Part shown: piece after piece, positions 11,993 through 27,400 of the stretch
Layout of the letters: each line of letters begins with the position of its first letter
Numbering within the stretch: position 1 is the stretch's first letter
Assembly: GCF_003590095.1 (NCBI RefSeq)
Contig: NC_039480.1
Coordinates: 11,943,328-12,007,327 of the forward strand
Length of the DNA: 64,000 bases
Source: Trichoplusia ni
Taxonomy: Eukaryota > Arthropoda > Insecta > Lepidoptera > Noctuidae
Direction: 5' to 3'
Notes under the pieces: model-generated
Told to the model about the DNA's origin: nothing
Database searches by the model: none
What the model saw: only the letters and a program-made list of their open reading frames with translations
Made by a program: the position numbers and the translations under genes

Positions 11993-14893
11993 ATGTCCAT
12001 TATGCGAGTGGTGGCTATAACAGGTTGTGATAGTGGGTTGGGATGGGCGCTAGCAGCTAGATCAGCTCGGGAGGGACTGGTCACCGTGGCTGGAATGTAT
12101 AACGGAGTTGATACCAAGGCAGCAGAGAGTTTAAGGAGGTTGTGTGCTCATCCGTGTTCTTTAGATGTGACCAACCCTGACAGTGTTGCCGGCTTTCGTG
12201 ATTATGTTCAAAGCTTGCTGAATGATAATCCGAATTACAGTAAGATTTTGTTTTTAGTTGTGTAAAGCTGATAATATTGTTTATTCCAATGGCGTATTTG
12301 GAGTAACGGCGATGGTAATGAATTTGTGAGCCGTTGTCTTAAACTAAGACATTTGCAAGTATAACAATTATGTATCTAAGCTAAATGAAATTGTACTTTC
12401 CGATAAAGCAAGATAACTCGGATTTCTTTTTTATTTCAAAATTTACTTTTTAACTTATCAAAACTACTATAATTAAATTGTAATCTAGGCCCAATCCATT
12501 TCTTAATGAACCTTTGCTCAACCGTGAGAATATTACTATCCGGTATTATTAATCTTAATTATGCTTTTCAGAATTACACGCAATAGTAAACAACGCCGGT
12601 GTGATGACAATTGGTGATTACGAATGGCAAACACAGACTATGATTGAAAATACCATTCACGTTAATTTAATGGGTACCATGAGAGTCGTATCTGCTTTCC
12701 TACCCGATCTTAGACGGAGTGCTTTGGAGGTAAAAATCCACTTTGTATTTTTTTATATCAAAGTTTCACTCACTTCATCAGAACCAAAGAGAAGAAGTAC
12801 TTACATTTTAAGTAGCTATGTAAATAATATATGATTTAGCAATCCATAAATAACACACAACTTACCAAGAAGAAACCAATTTACAATTCACGTAATATGT
12901 ATACTCGTTCCCAGTCCACGTACAAAATAACATAACAAACAAGTTATTTTCTCATAATAGGCAGTCAATTTACCGAAAAAAAAAACATAAATAGAATAAA
13001 ATACACCTGCGAAGAAATAAATAAACCGAACATTATTATAATTTCATATGAATACGGACGTAATATCCCAATGTCGTCCTACCGTACGCAAAATAACGTA
13101 ACCATGGCAACGAGTTAAAATTCATTTTATTACGGCTTCTCGGGACCAAGTACTGAAATAATACCGATAGAAAATTTGATACCGCCGAAATAATCGTGTG
13201 ATTTCTTCGTAAACAATGAAATGGGATTCGCCCTCAAAATGAAATTGACTTCGTAAACATTATTTTCTTGAAACACGTGTTATTTTCCTTACGGGTAGGT
13301 TACACAGGTCCACGGGAAAAACGCTGAGTATCATAAGCCAGGAAATAATAACGGCCCGGAAAATGTCAATGAAGATAATTTAAAATATTTGATTGAAACC
13401 GAAAGCCTGGATTTGATGAGATTATGTTTCTTGTTTGTTGAAATTTGTTATTGTTTTGATCTCGTTGGTGTTATGAATGTTTTTGTGGATATAAAATATT
13501 ATTTATTTATTATTTTCTTCCGTTAAAATTAAGAAATTAGGTTTATACTGGATGCATTTTCTTTCTTTGTCGAGTAAAGCTATAATATTAGACAGTATGC
13601 AGTGAATGGAAAATGTGAAAATATCACTGGTCTTCACTCCTTGATAAAATTTAGCTATTTCACACAGTTTCGCCACTGGCCCGCAGTCCTAAACTTTAAA
13701 GCACTTTAGGTATCTTTATCTATTTTTATGGTTCAGATAAAGGTAAAAATACGAGTATAACAATTTTAGTAACTAACTCTAACAAAGATAAAATCTTGAT
13801 AAAATTTTGTTGCTGACAGTACGTCAGTTAGTTAGATCACATAAGATCAACAAGGCACACAACCAAATGCCATCTCCCAGTATTGGAAGACCAGTGGTTT
13901 TATAAACACCTTACAGTCATTCTTAAACTTAGTCTAGGTATACTTAATCGTTTGTTCATCGTCTTTCTTTGTTGACCTCACAAACTAAACAAAGTAACTT
14001 ATATTTTAAACCTTGTAAACATCCTTATACCTACTTCTTTTGTTTTCCAGAACGCAGTGCCATCAGTGCCTAGAATTATAAACGTGGCGAGCCATTGTGG
14101 TTTGCAGCCTCTACCAGGCTTTGCAGCTTATAGTGCCAGCAAGGCAGGCGTGCTTGGGCTCACGAAGGCTTTGAGACTAGAACATCGGAAACATGGACTC
14201 GGCGTTGTTGCTTTTGTACCCGGTAATTATTATTTAAAAAATATTACAAAATCTCGGATTCTATAAAAAATATGGAGTATATTTTTTATAGTATCCTTTA
14301 CGTGATAGAGTGGTGTCAGAAGGTAGAGGAGGACAGATGCTAGATCTAATTAATATCACATTTGAAAGAAATTACGACTCAAAAGTATACTTGTATATTG
14401 AAATAGTTATAAATATACAAGTTTGCAATGCAAACTTTGAGTTTGAGTCTGTTTAGGAACGTATCTACCTGAAACTGTTTTAAACAAATAAATAATTTAT
14501 TAATTATAAAGCATACTTTAGTAACCTGGTTCTGTTTGATTGATTTCAGGTGGTTTTGTCACATCTAGTAACATTATTGTACATCAAGGTGCAAGTGGAA
14601 ACGCGATGCTTGAGAAATTGAATGACGAACAGAAATCCTTCTACGGGAAAAGGATCACAACGCTCACTAATTATCTTCAGTCGGCGTCGTCACATAACAC
14701 TAGATACGACTCCTTGAAAGATGAAAATATCATCGAGACCTTCGTCAAAGCTTTGACGTCCGAGAGTCCCAAAGCCCTTTACAAAGTGGAATCGTGGAGA
14801 TACATGTTTTACTATAATCTATTCAAGTTGCCGCTACCAGAAGGCGTTACCAGCTGGCTAATTAAAAAGTTTCTTAATTTTCCTGAAAATTAA
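11993..14893 (+). CDS. Short-chain dehydrogenase/reductase, retinol/hydroxysteroid dehydrogenase-like, 4 exons
   Basis: Exons: 11993-12239, 12572-12729, 14051-14222, 14550-14893; the CDS is 921 nt (306 aa) with GT-AG introns. It starts MSIMRVVAITGCDSGLG, in which TGCDSGLG is the Rossmann cofactor motif in the form typical of the retinol dehydrogenase / 17-beta-HSD6 / BDH1 branch (SDR9C). It continues with LHAIVNNAG (NNAG motif, about residue 90) and INVASHCG (catalytic Ser), then AAYSASKAG (catalytic Tyr-x3-Lys) and VVAFVPGGF (PG motif). It should oxidise or reduce an alcohol/carbonyl with NAD(P)(H); the substrate is not readable. No N-terminal membrane anchor is seen with this start. The frame stays open upstream to an ATG at 11765 (76 extra codons), but that stretch has no targeting signature and the first Met near the Rossmann fold is preferred. 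Confidence 0.9.
12730..14050 (+). other. Intron 2 of the SDR gene
   Basis: 1.3 kb AT-rich intron with donor gtaaaa and acceptor tgttttccag. No gene or recognised repeat was seen. Confidence 0.7.
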
Positions 14894-14898
14894 ATAAA
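14893..14898 (+). promoter_or_regulatory. Polyadenylation signal AATAAA, SDR gene
   Basis: AATAAA overlaps the last base of the stop codon, so the 3' UTR would be very short. No better AATAAA is seen in the next 150 bases. The next gene starts about 520 bp downstream on the same strand. Confidence 0.5.
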
Positions 14899-15419
14899 AC
14901 ATTAATTTTAATATTTAGGAGTTTGTTATTTCTATAGCTTTTTAAACCCCTTTTTTGATCGAACTCTGAGACTAGCATTTTTGTTAATGTAGCAAGTTTT
15001 AGAAATGTAATCAAGCTCGTAGCCGCGAGGAATAGCTAATTTAGGTGCCTGCGACCTCATGAAATCTATCGAAAAAGCTGATTCAGAATATTAGAAAAAT
15101 AAAAATGATTATTAGGTACTATGTTAAAGTAAGATTTTGAGTTATATAAATAATTTTTGTATTTAAAATATTACTACCATAGACCAAAGAAGAAACGAAA
15201 TCCAAAAATTGATTTCACATTTTTGAAAATAGCAACATCTTACTATACTAGAAAATTTCATGTTTGACATTCATAACCGTTTGACAGATACTTTCCGATA
15301 ACTTTGCTAAAATAGTAGTTTTTCCAAAAGAACTAATATAAAATAGTGGTTTAAGTAACATTTCAAAAGATCAGACAAATAATATCAACTGCGCATACAA
15401 GCGCAAAACCTTTGTGGTC

Positions 15420-18400
15420 ATGGAGGTTACCTTGGGACCTAACTCGTTCGAGGAGCCGGTATGTAAAGTTTATTTGAGTTCATACTACAGTAGTTTGAAT
15501 ATAAAAGTGTATTTATAACAATTAAATGTTAAAATAAGCATTATTTAAAGGATATCAGAGGTATTTGTCACTGTCAATCCTCTGTCGCGTAAATGAAATA
15601 TAGGTTAAGTTTACATTCTTAACTATAGGAATATTTTCCAATATTTTCTTACTTCACAGAGTATCCAATACAAATTGCAACGGAAATTAAAAGTGTTTAA
15701 TACTGCCAACCCCTTACCAAACCGGGGGTATAACTTGGTTTCTTGCTCCAGCAAATATGGGCTAGTTTTTGTTGGTTCACCCGATGGATATTTATCAGGT
15801 ATGTGTATTATATTTAGAATTATAAAATAATGCTATTAAAAAGCATATTTAACAATTATTATTGTAGCAGGTCATTTTAAAGACCTGTTAAAGAATGTTG
15901 TTATTATAAACTTGCTCAATCATGTGAAATAGGGGTGGGGTAATTCTCTTATTCTATATTTAAATTATGTTGTTTCAACTTATCAAATAGATTCAAACAA
16001 AATCTTGTTACATATTATTTGTTTGTAAGTATGAGCATAGTATTACAAAGTCAGAGTTGCAAACAAAAGAGTATTTATAGAGAATAATGTGTTTATAGAG
16101 AATATTTAATAATAGATGCCTTGGAGTTTGTTTCTATTATTCAATCAGTCCAAAGTCTGAAGGAAAGGTTCTCATCTCATATATGACTGCCGACTGAAGA
16201 TAATTAGTGAGTGTGGTGGTCCTTTTCCCGTAGAAGGATTTCTGTTTGTCATTCAATTTCTCAAGCATAGTGTTGCCACTAGCACCTTGATGTAAAATAA
16301 TGTTACTAGATGTGACAAAGCCACCTGAAAGTAATCAAACAGAAATACCAAATTATTTTAAAATGCATTATTTACTACAGGTTTGTATTTGATGTATTTT
16401 CAGTCTACTACCTAAAACAATTGGTTGACAAGGAATGTGAACCCCAGCACTTCACAGTACAACTTCAGGAGAAGCCAACGCATGTTGCGGTTAACTGTGA
16501 CCAAGAACTGCTGGTTGTTACTGGTGGACAGTTGTTAACTATCTACAAGGTTACGGACTTTCAAAACCAGGTAATGTTAATATACCTACTTTTGAGTTAT
16601 TTATGAATTCATTATTAGACTCGATTTTTTTCTTATTGTATGAATCTTTAATTGAGACCAATTTAATTTCAGTGGTATAAATTGTTTTGCTTCACTAATT
16701 TTAATAAAATTTTAATTTTACATAGTAACACCTATTAGAACATGCCTTTGCAGCAGTAGGACATTTACAGGACAGAATACTGTCTAACTATTTTTGGTTT
16801 CATTTTGTCACGACTCACTATTAGCTGTTTTCTTTAAATCGGTTTTTAATTTCAGAATGTGGCACCATCGTTAACCTTGAAATGTGAAGTGAGCCCCTCA
16901 ACATTTGTGTCAGGGTTGCAGTGGAACCCTTGCATACCGGACACAATTGGGCTGACTTACTTTGACGGCACTCTCTTAGTGTCGCAAGTTAGTACTTCAC
17001 AGATCAAGAAGGTACCATCTAAAGCAAGGTCAGTTTGATTCCAGCTTTAAGATACTTTAAATCATTGATTTTTGTAGTGGATCCAATGCATTATTTCATT
17101 TAGGACAGTAAATTTTTGTTTTTTTATTTGTACAGATAGTTTCTTAACGAAAGACAGTTCTTAATTAGAGCCTTAACCTAATTTTGTCTCAAACCTTGCT
17201 CTAGGAAATTATATTATTGTTATATTTAGATTAAGGTGATAAGGAAATTAAATCCATGAAGTCCAATGAAACACCTTTATTCTCATTGTTATCTCTTCAC
17301 TCATCTAATTGACAACTAAAAGAAGCTTAATTAATATAAAATATTCATATACATAGTTATTGCAACACTGACTTCATGTACCCTTTTTCTTCAGGTGCCT
17401 ATGCTGGAGTCCAAAAGGGAAGCAACTTGTGACCGGCAACAATGATGGGACACTGAGTCAATACAAACCAGATCTAACACCAGCTAAGACTTACCCTGCA
17501 CCAAACCAATTTGAAGGGTCCCAATTAGGAGAAGCCATAGCAATTCATTGGATTTCAACTTATCAATTTGCTGTGGTCTTTATAAATGTTACTGATAAAA
17601 CCCGGCCAGGTAATACTTTAAATAAATTATCTTAATTCTGTGTAAATTTCTGGCAAAACTTTTAGTTGCAATGAAACTATTTATTTTCGACAAACATATT
17701 GATATCCTATTCTTCTATTCATTTCGGCCTAATGTAAGCAATCCTCATTTGCATATTATTATGTACCCTACACAGATTTTGTATCATCTTCTTTTACAGC
17801 TGTAACATTCATAAAAACACCAAAAACTGGAGCACCAACATGTCAATATTACGGAGATATCTGCTACAGCATGAGTTCAAACAGACCCTGGTTCTACTAC
17901 CTGCTTGGAGGATTGCCCTGGTAAGGGAAAAGAAACTTTATTTCTTTAACAAAAGCACATATTTTCCATTACCTTAAATTACTACTTACATTCATTGTCA
18001 CTATTTGTTTCACAGGAATATTATATTAGGTTCATCATCAAATAGTATGGAGATAGCAACTCTAGGGTCATCTGATGATATGAACACTTGGTGTCAGTGG
18101 TTCCAGGTAAGTTTATTTATTCATGTTGAGTGTGTTATGTACATTAGTAAATAAATTATGAAGTTAATGATTATAATAATCGATCATGCAATAGCCTTAG
18201 ATAATGTTCACATTAACATCTAGTCTAAATCAATACAATTTGTAAAGGTATGCTACAGGGAACCTATATTTTATGTATTGTTTTATGAAGATTTTGTACA
18301 TCTATTTATGTTTTTCATAGCCCGATGACGCAAGACCAGAGCTGCCGTTAACAGACAAGAAAATAGAAAACTTTCCTGTGGGTCTCTCTATTGACACCTG

Positions 18401-21400
18401 TGGAATACATCAGATACAGTGGGGTATGTATTAGAAAAGCCATTAGGCAACTGGTTTCATACAACATTTGCACGTTTGGTAAAATATTGACATTAAAAAT
18501 GGCAGTTTTCAATTGAACTACAGTAGAAAACTTTTTTCAATCAATTAAAATTGGTTCATCTATGTCAATAAGTCAAGTTATCGTATTACATCAAAGTTGA
18601 TCAACTCTTTAAATTTCCAGATGAAAACACACTGCTTCCGCACATGCCATTGTTGCACGTCGTGTCTCAAACTGGCTTGTTGACAATATTTAACATCGTG
18701 AACTTGAACAAACAGGCTGCTCCGATATGCACTGCCCCACAGCAACTGACTTTGCCAGCAGCCGCTATGTCCAGGTAACTAAATAATCGTAATTCAATCA
18801 AGAAATCTCTGTCTCTATCTGTCGTTTGTGTTATGAAAACACGATAATTCGTCCATAGTTACGGTGGTTTCTTGTCTTATAAGATTCGGTGCATACTCAA
18901 CATTCGGATTAAGGCCTGTTTTGTAATTGAGTATGTTTATAAAATCTAGCCTTATATAATTAAATAATTAATAATAAATTAATAAATTGTTTAGCGTGGT
19001 TCCGGGCCAGGCCGCCCAAGCTCCAACCCCAGCTGCGCCACCAGCGCCAACTCCTATTGCTCAACCAAAGGTAAACCTTTTTTGACCTAACTGATTGCCA
19101 TTCGCTCCTTTGTCACGTATTAAAAGGTGCATGTCTTAGGATATAGAGAAAAAAGTTTCAATTAAATATTACACAAAATATATAAATTAGTCATATTTTA
19201 TTGGTAATATTATCGTTAAATGGCAAATCTTATCGATTTATTTAACCAAATTATCTCCTCATGTCTTCAAAAATTTTGTGTCAACACTCGAAAAAGCCGA
19301 AGCTCGAAAGGCGGAATACAGATTTCCATTGTTTTACCCATTTATGTTTCTCAGATTAATAACGTTATCACCTATATGCTTACCAATGAAAACTTTTTGA
19401 TATTTATTTACAAAATACATTGTTCCTCACGCAGCCTGTGCAACCCGCCCCTGTATCGGCGCCGCAGCCACAGCCGCAGACGGTGCAACAGCCGCAGCAA
19501 TTTGGGGGCTTAAACATACCGAAACCCAGTTTCTCAACGTCATTTAGCTCCAGTTTTTCCACTAACTTCGATCAAAAGCCGGCAGCGGCAGAACAAAAAC
19601 CCACACCGGTACAGCCTACACCTCAACCTGTTATGGTAATAAATTTATTGTTTTTTTAAGAGAAAAAAATCTTGGTTATTTTGGTATAATTGAACCTATG
19701 TTTTAAAAGTATAAGAAAAGGGTGGGAGGACAAAATAGCAAAAATTGGCTATATTTCAAGTTTCGTTTAGTATTTAACAGGTAAGAAAACTAAGTTTTAT
19801 GATAAAGGTATAAGGCAGATTTTAGAATGAAAACATGATCCCATCCCAATACGCTCAATATTTGTTCATTCCAGATGGCACGATTACTTTTTTAATTTCT
19901 GTACTAATCCATAACCATAAGCGTAGCAATAGTAATCATATTATTACTATATACATAAACTTAATTTTACAGGCTCAAGCACAACCCGTTGCGCCTAAAC
20001 CACTGCCGCCGCAAGTACAAGAGAACGCCGCTTTAAAAGCAGAACAAGAGAAAATTAACGAGATGAAAGCAAACCAGGAACTAAAGAATATGCTCGTCAA
20101 AGAAGTGAATGACTTTCAAATGGAGCTGTACAAGTTTTGTGTTAAGACGAGGGAGACTCAGGCGAAGGTGAGCTATCCGATAATGTTATGAGTGGAGGGA
20201 CAGACTATTTAATTCGTAGTGTTTTCCTTTATTTCTCAAAATGGTCTAGAATAATAATAACAACAACTAATACTGCTGAATTAATTTATTGAAGCTTATC
20301 AAAAGACTAGGCCTTTTTGTAAAAAATTGTCACATGTGACATTTGCGTTTTGCTATGTGTGGAAATCTAAGGTGTTCGAATAGCCGATTGGTTGAGGTCA
20401 CCAAGCCAAACCCACTGTGCGCGGAAATCAAACCCGCAAAATGGGTTCGATCCCCAATGTTTGTTAAATCCCCTGCGAGGCTGCGACACAAGGGTTAAAA
20501 GTCCTAAAACGGGAGTTGCTTTTTTTTACATTTACTCAGTGCCTTCCAAATATTTCTTCATTCCTTAAGTTTCTATTTCGCCGTTTCTCTAACAATAAAA
20601 CCAACTATAAATTTAAACCTGCTATCTAAGTACATTTTAATTTCCTTTAGCTACAACAAGATATCGACTCAATAAACGCGAACTTCAACTACACGTCTCA
20701 AGACGCGCAACAGTTGCGTAAGGAGTGTTCGTCGGAGGAGATCCGCGGTGCCATTGTACAGCTGAAATTGGAACTAGTTCGAGCTTGCGCGGTTATCGCT
20801 GAAGCTAGGACACATGCTGAGTAAGTACAGTCATTTATAAATAGAGAGTTATTTTTTTTTATCTAGCCCACTGTGCCCCACTGCTGGGCAAAGGTCTCCC
20901 CCAAATTCTTCCACGATTCTCTGTTCTGGGCCTCATGGAACGCCCGCGTGGTAAGCTTTACGATCGTCACGCCATTGCTTCCTCAGGGAGTTAATGCTAC
21001 CAGTCTGAAAATGCGGGGCAAAGCATTCTTCCTATGTGGGAAGGATTGAGCATTGATCACCACACTTACTTACTGCGGGTTGGCAATTCCAGATTCAGAT
21101 TTAAATTCAGATGGACATGGGAACACAACAACTTTCTGAATTAAACATGTTAGATGCCTTCATGTATTAGATTTATCATGCAGTGCCACAGTATTTATTA
21201 CTTGGTGATGGGCTCCTGTTTCCGCACGTAGGCTCCACGTCGACCCATTGTGCATCGGGTGGCTTTGGGAGGCTGTCAGTCCAACCATCTGACCTCCAGA
21301 AGCGTCTTAGGACTTTCGTAGGCCTCTGTGATCGGGCAGTTAATATGATAGCCATGCGATATTTAAATTTTTTTAAATTTTCAGAGCAAAAGAATACCAC

Positions 21401-24400
21401 CAGTGGACTCAAGCGGATCCTTTGACTACAAAACGAGTGGCGTCAGTGAAAAAGCTCGCTTACTACGTACAAACGCAGTTGGAACAAGCGCAGAAGGCGC
21501 TAGATTACAAGTGGAACGAAGCTTTGTCTAGAGATAACAATCTTAATAAGTAAGTGGTGAAAATATTTGAGTTTATAGGATATTAAAAATTCTATACTAC
21601 ATAAGGTGGTAAATTGCTTGCCCGAAGGGGCTCTGAAGAAGATATTGTAAGTAGACCTTGAGTTGCTTAACTAAAACTGGTATACGAAACACTTGAGCCA
21701 AAGGTACCAAGACAAAGTTTCTAAACACAAATACAAATGATTTCAAAGTCTCGCAAGATGTCATGCCCCCTCCCTCTCACAAATACCTTGCAACTTACAC
21801 TTTTTGATCGCCTGCGCCGCCCTCCACGAGTTTTCAGTGATGGTTTTGCGAATGGACCATTTCCATGCTTTGCCTATTTTGGGAAAAAAATACATATAGA
21901 AAGCTGCAGAAAACATCAGTCTAACAAACCGAATTAAGAACCTCCTTTTTTAACCTTTGCATATAAAATTTCGTTGGCACAATTGTTAACTAGAAATGTG
22001 TAATTAAATACCATCATAAATAAACCTTATTTAAAGACTGTATTTCTTTCCCCTCAGGCCAGGACATCGTATGATCCGTCCTATCTTAGACGAAGTGTAC
22101 CAGCCTCTAGTGAAACAGCAGGAGATATTGAGTCGCCAGCAAGCAGTACTGCGTACGTTACGGAACACGCTCAACGAGTGTGACGTCACGCCCATGTTTA
22201 AGACCACCTCGTTGTTGCGAAGCACGCCGTTCAAGAACAAGTAGGTTTTAATCTGTGTTTATATAATGTTCGTAAGTTGTGTTAATAAAGTGTAGGTATA
22301 TTTGCTAAAGAAATATCTGCCTGTATAACTTCTGTCAGATATTATGTATGCTCTATTTGTTAAGTTACTTTAAAAAACGGATGACAATAAGTGTCCTCTT
22401 TTTTGTCGAAAATTAAAACCGACTAAAAACCAATGTGAAGCAATAATAAGGATTACCAAATCAAATATGCCACTGAAATGACATTCCTTTATTTATTTAA
22501 TTTGTTTATCTAAGATTGTTTACGAGTCTACAATCTTTAAGCCTTTTTACCATTGCATTGGAGATAGTAACTGTCCTAGTGATAATTTACAATAGTGTTT
22601 CTTTCAGGGATCCTCTGTCCAAACTAACCAAAAACATTCTCAACATGAGTCTCGATACTACTGACAATAAGAAAAAGGAACCTCTACTATCATCACAAAA
22701 ACTTGACGCTTTAAGAGACATGCTATCAAACCATAAAACCGTGAAGATCAAGCCGGTGAATGTAGAAATGAGACAGCATCTAGCAACCATGAGAATTAAC
22801 TATGAAAAGAGTTTGAAGGAAAAGGTTCAAGCACAGGCGGTTAAGACTGAACCTGATGTCAAGCCTGAAGTCAAGTTAGAAGATAAACCTAGTAAGTTCT
22901 TTTTGCACAAGACTATGCATGACTACAATTATACTCAGACTAAAATTGGTAACAGATTGATTTGAATGAGTCTCTTTTGGCCATTGATGAAAATAAGAGC
23001 AGGTATTTTTAATGTCACTCGAAAATAGACTTTAAAGTTATTGTTGGAAAGTACGTAACTGCTTGGCTAAGACCAATATGCTCTCGCTTTCTCGGCGTTC
23101 ACAATGTTCAAAATAATTATGTACTACACAGTTCAATTACACGGTTCATAAATAAGTGTGCTGGCCTTTAAAGACAATTATTTCAACAATATATTGTTTT
23201 CAGGTCCAATCATTACACCAAAAGCGGAACCATTCGCTTCAGCGGCCCCCTACAAACCGCAAGTCATGCCAACGCCGCCCCCTGTCGCTAGGACACTTTT
23301 CCCTCGTAAGTAGATGATTTCAAGCTTTAACTTGCATTGTATGTATGTTTGTACGTTTGTATACAAGGTACATAAGGTTGAATTTGGAAAAAATATAAAT
23401 GACAGACAACTAAAGACAGTTTGGTGGTTACTTCTCTGGTTCCGTATGTATACATATAGAAGTATAATTTTTTGAAAAAAAAAAGGTTTGTAAGTGTAAG
23501 TAACTTTTTGTTAGAAATACACCATTTTCTTCACGAACACTTCACAAATTTTTTCACAAAAAAAAGTCATTAAAAGCAAATTTTGGATATATAAACTCAC
23601 TACAAATTATTATAACCACCTACAGAAACAAAACAAGAGCCTGTGCAGAAGCCACAAGCACAAGTTCCTCAGCCGAAGCCCGCGGCGCCGGCATTCGCCT
23701 TCTCCAGCACTCCAGCGCCCGCGGAAACGCGCAGCGTACTCAAAGACCTGTTGCAGAACAAGCAAGCCGCCAAGAACGATGCCAACACATTCATGGGACA
23801 GAATATATGTTCACCTTCGTCTTTTGCATGTTAGTTATTCAGAAATTTTACTTTGATTATTCCAAAAGTAAAAATTTTAATAGTTTTAACGCTTTTGCGT
23901 GTTTGTTGTGAGGTGCTTCCACAAACATTAAAAACGCATGCACTAAGGCACCTAGATTCAGAACAAGGATTTCTGGATCAAAAATGTTTCTCCTATCCCA
24001 AGATTTAAACTGCGTCTCGTAGGGCATTGATAGTTTCATGTTTTATGCTACTCGGCTATCCGAGCAGTGCTAATGAATAATTATATTTCAAAGGATTAGG
24101 AAGGGAAATTACCAATTCAATCGTTTTATTTCTTGAACATTTAAAGACACGTAAAACTGATGATATATCCTATTTGCAGAATTAATGATTTCATTTCATT
24201 TCAACAACTGTTACATTTTGTCAATTAATTTCAGTCTCTCCAACAACAACAACTGCAACGAAAACTACACCTACTTCACCACCATCAGTGTTCACAGCGA
24301 AGCCAATATCGGATATCAACAACATGTTCAACAAATTTCAACCCCAAGCATTCGGGCAAGAACCTAAACCTCAGGCCATTGTTCCTGAACCGAAACAACT

Positions 24401-27400
24401 ATTTGAACCAAAACCAGCAACGGCTCAACCAAGTCCTACTGTTGTTCCTTCATCGAAACCCCAGCCGTTCTCTGTAGAGCCTAAACAGCAAACTTCTATC
24501 TTCTCCACTCCTAAATCTAGTGAAACTGGTGAACCTGAAGACAGTAAAGGAGTTGCTACTAAGAAAGTTGATAAACTGACGAATTTGTTTGCCATGAAAA
24601 CGTCTACACCTATATCTAGTCCAGTTGTGCCTGATGTTTTGAAAGCTACTCAAGAAGTGAAGACTGATAAAGATAAGCCTGCTGAAAAGGAGAAAGCAAA
24701 GGAGAATGTTCCTGAAAAAGTTGAACCGAAAGTCGTCCAAAAGCCGGCTATCGATAGTAAAGAATTATCTGTATCATTTACTATACAGACTCCAAATAAA
24801 TCATCTGTATTTGGTAGTACATCACAGGCTGCATCAAGCGCTTCTGCGAGGCCTCGTATGTTTTTTATTCCTCTTTGTTAATGTATATCCTATAGTTACC
24901 TACAAAATATTTATTAATCATATTATTTTCAGTTTCACCCACAAAACCTTTAGAAGGAAAACCAAGTGCGAAAAGTGAAACAGCCGCAGTTTCAGAAAAG
25001 CCAGATACGTCATCAACTAGTACTGCTGCTTCTATATTTGGCACATCTACAGCAAGTCCAGCAACTGCCACAGGTGAATACAACTCCAATATTTAAATCT
25101 TTAAGAATATTAGTGTTACTTTTCTTCAATAATTATGTTTTCTTTGCAGCTACCAAATCCGAAGAGAAAACTGAACCAACTCCATCAAAAGCAGAAAGTA
25201 CTACCTCAGAAACCACAGAATCAAGTGCTTCTAAGTCTTCTCTATTTTCATCTCCAACTCCTTCGGCCGCGTCTGTGTTTGGAACAGCTGCTGCATCTCC
25301 ATCAAAGCCTTCTTCACCTGCAGCGTCCATATTTGCCTCAGCAGTGTCATCGTCATCATCAACGTCAGTCTTTGGATCTTCGTCTCAAGGCTCGATATTT
25401 GGAAGCACTTCACCGACGAAAACAACAGCTTCCGTGTTCGGTTCTACTGCTCAATCGGTATTCAGTGGTGCAGGAAATGTGACTAAACCCTCAGTATTTA
25501 GTACGCCAACACCATCATCGCCCACGCCGTCTTCACCGACCTCCGGGTTTGGTACAACACCAACAACCACGCAAGCCGGTTCAATATTCAGCTCTTCGTT
25601 CGCTCAGCCATCAGTTTTTGCTTCAACCACAACTGCTGCTTCCCCAACTTCGGTCTTCGGTTCCTCAACTACATCATCAGTTTTCGGTACCTCGCCTACA
25701 ACACGAGCTTCCGTATTTGGGGCGTCAACTACAACGACGGCTTCTGTTTTCGGTTCAACGACTGCAAAAACACAAGCGTCGGTATTTGGAAGTGCACCAG
25801 CAAGTACTGCAAGTGCGTTTACATCTGCAACTACACCAGCATCCGGTGCACAGAGTATATTCGCGAGTGCCGCAGCTAATACGACAAAACCGCCTTTGTT
25901 TGGCGGAACAGGATCACCGGTTGTCTTCGGATCTCAAGCTTCTAGCAATCAGACATCAGTTTTTGGGACGGTTACGACGCAAGCGTCTGTGTTTGGTTCG
26001 TCTACTGCTACGACACAATCTTCCGTATTTGGTTCGCCAATCGCGACTTCACAAGCGTCAGTTTTTGGAAGTGTACCGACTTCTCAAGCCTCGGTCTTTG
26101 GAAGTGCTCCTACAACGCAAGCGTCAGTGTTCGGCGCCCAACCCACTACAACTGCCCAGAGTAGCTCCCTGTTCGGCGGTGCTGAGGCTAATTTGTTTGC
26201 ATCTGCTAGTATATCAACTACTAGTGCTCCTTCTCCTACAAGCGGTGGCAGTATATTCGGCGGGTAAGTAGCTTTTGGCAGATTTTTTTTTCTTCTTACT
26301 CAAAATATCTCCAAACGTGATAATAATATTTATCCACTTACTAGATCATCTGGCTCAGTATTCGGCGGTGGTAGTACGAACGTGTTCGGCGGTAAGGCTG
26401 CCTTCGGTCAGCCGAACCCTACAGCGGCCGCGATCTTCGGCGGTGGCGGGGCCACTGCGTTCGGACAACAGAAACCAGCTAACAACTTCTGGTCTGGTGG
26501 CAACAACACCGAGGGTGGCTTTGGATCTACTGGATTTGGTAATTATTGTGTATATAAGTAATGAAGCTAGCTGTAGTGGCAGCTTTGTGTTTGACAATTT
26601 TTTATATTCTTTTTCTTTAAATAAATCCAGCAGTAAGGAATTTTATCCTTGTGACCTGGGGGTATTCACAAACATACAATCCACGTGAACATAGACACCT
26701 ATATTAAGGTATATACTATATTGATACACATGACATGAAACTAGGTTTGCTAATCACATTTTAGTTATTTCATTCTACAAACTTAACCTGTAGGCATGGA
26801 GTTTAGGCTATGAATGTTGCGTTTTGAAATTTTTTCGTAATCTACTAAACTTTTCTATTTTTCTGATCACGCGTTTAATACCTTGTTGTGCAATAAAATA
26901 TACAATTTTTCTTGGTGAATCTTCAGGTCAACAGCCCACTACTCAAGCGTCATCAATCTTCGGCGGTACTACAGGCGGTAGTTTCAGTACCCCGTCACCC
27001 GCCGGCCAGGCGTTCGGTAGTCCGCAGCAACCAGCATTCGGGTCAGGGGATAACAACACTTCGGTTTTCGGATCACCCCAACAACAATCTGCATGTAAGT
27101 GTACGAATGATAAGTAACAAATGTGTCATCTAAGAAAAAATTTAAAATGTGATGTCTTTGAACTAATTTCACAGCTGATAATGTAAGGCTAGAGATTTAC
27201 TTCTAAAGACGATAATTTTTTTCCAATTTGTTAAATGCTTACTACCAGTACTAGTAATTCAATACTGGAGATGTTCACTGGAGTTATTAGACTTATCGCA
27301 ACATTTAATTCTCAGAGTAAAACTATAACATATATATTATACTTTATGAACTCCGGTAAATTTATCGTACAACGCCGTGTACAAACACAATTATTAATCG

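Noticed and set aside
14261..14291. 13-bp hairpin after the SDR exon 3 donor
   Set aside because: Composed almost only of A and T; expected by chance in such sequence.
20371..20460. Possible tRNA gene (A-box and B-box-like sequence)
   Set aside because: No paired acceptor stem, and the sequence continues into a SINE tail shared with other copies.
21183..21425. Open frames on both strands in Nup214 intron 13
   Set aside because: GC-richer than the intron and perhaps an old transposon piece, but no domain or repeat partner could be identified.
25135..26271. Long alternative frames across the Nup214 FG exon
   Set aside because: These are Leu/Gln/Arg-rich readings of the same SVFG-encoding repeats; the chosen frame closes with all 26 exons.
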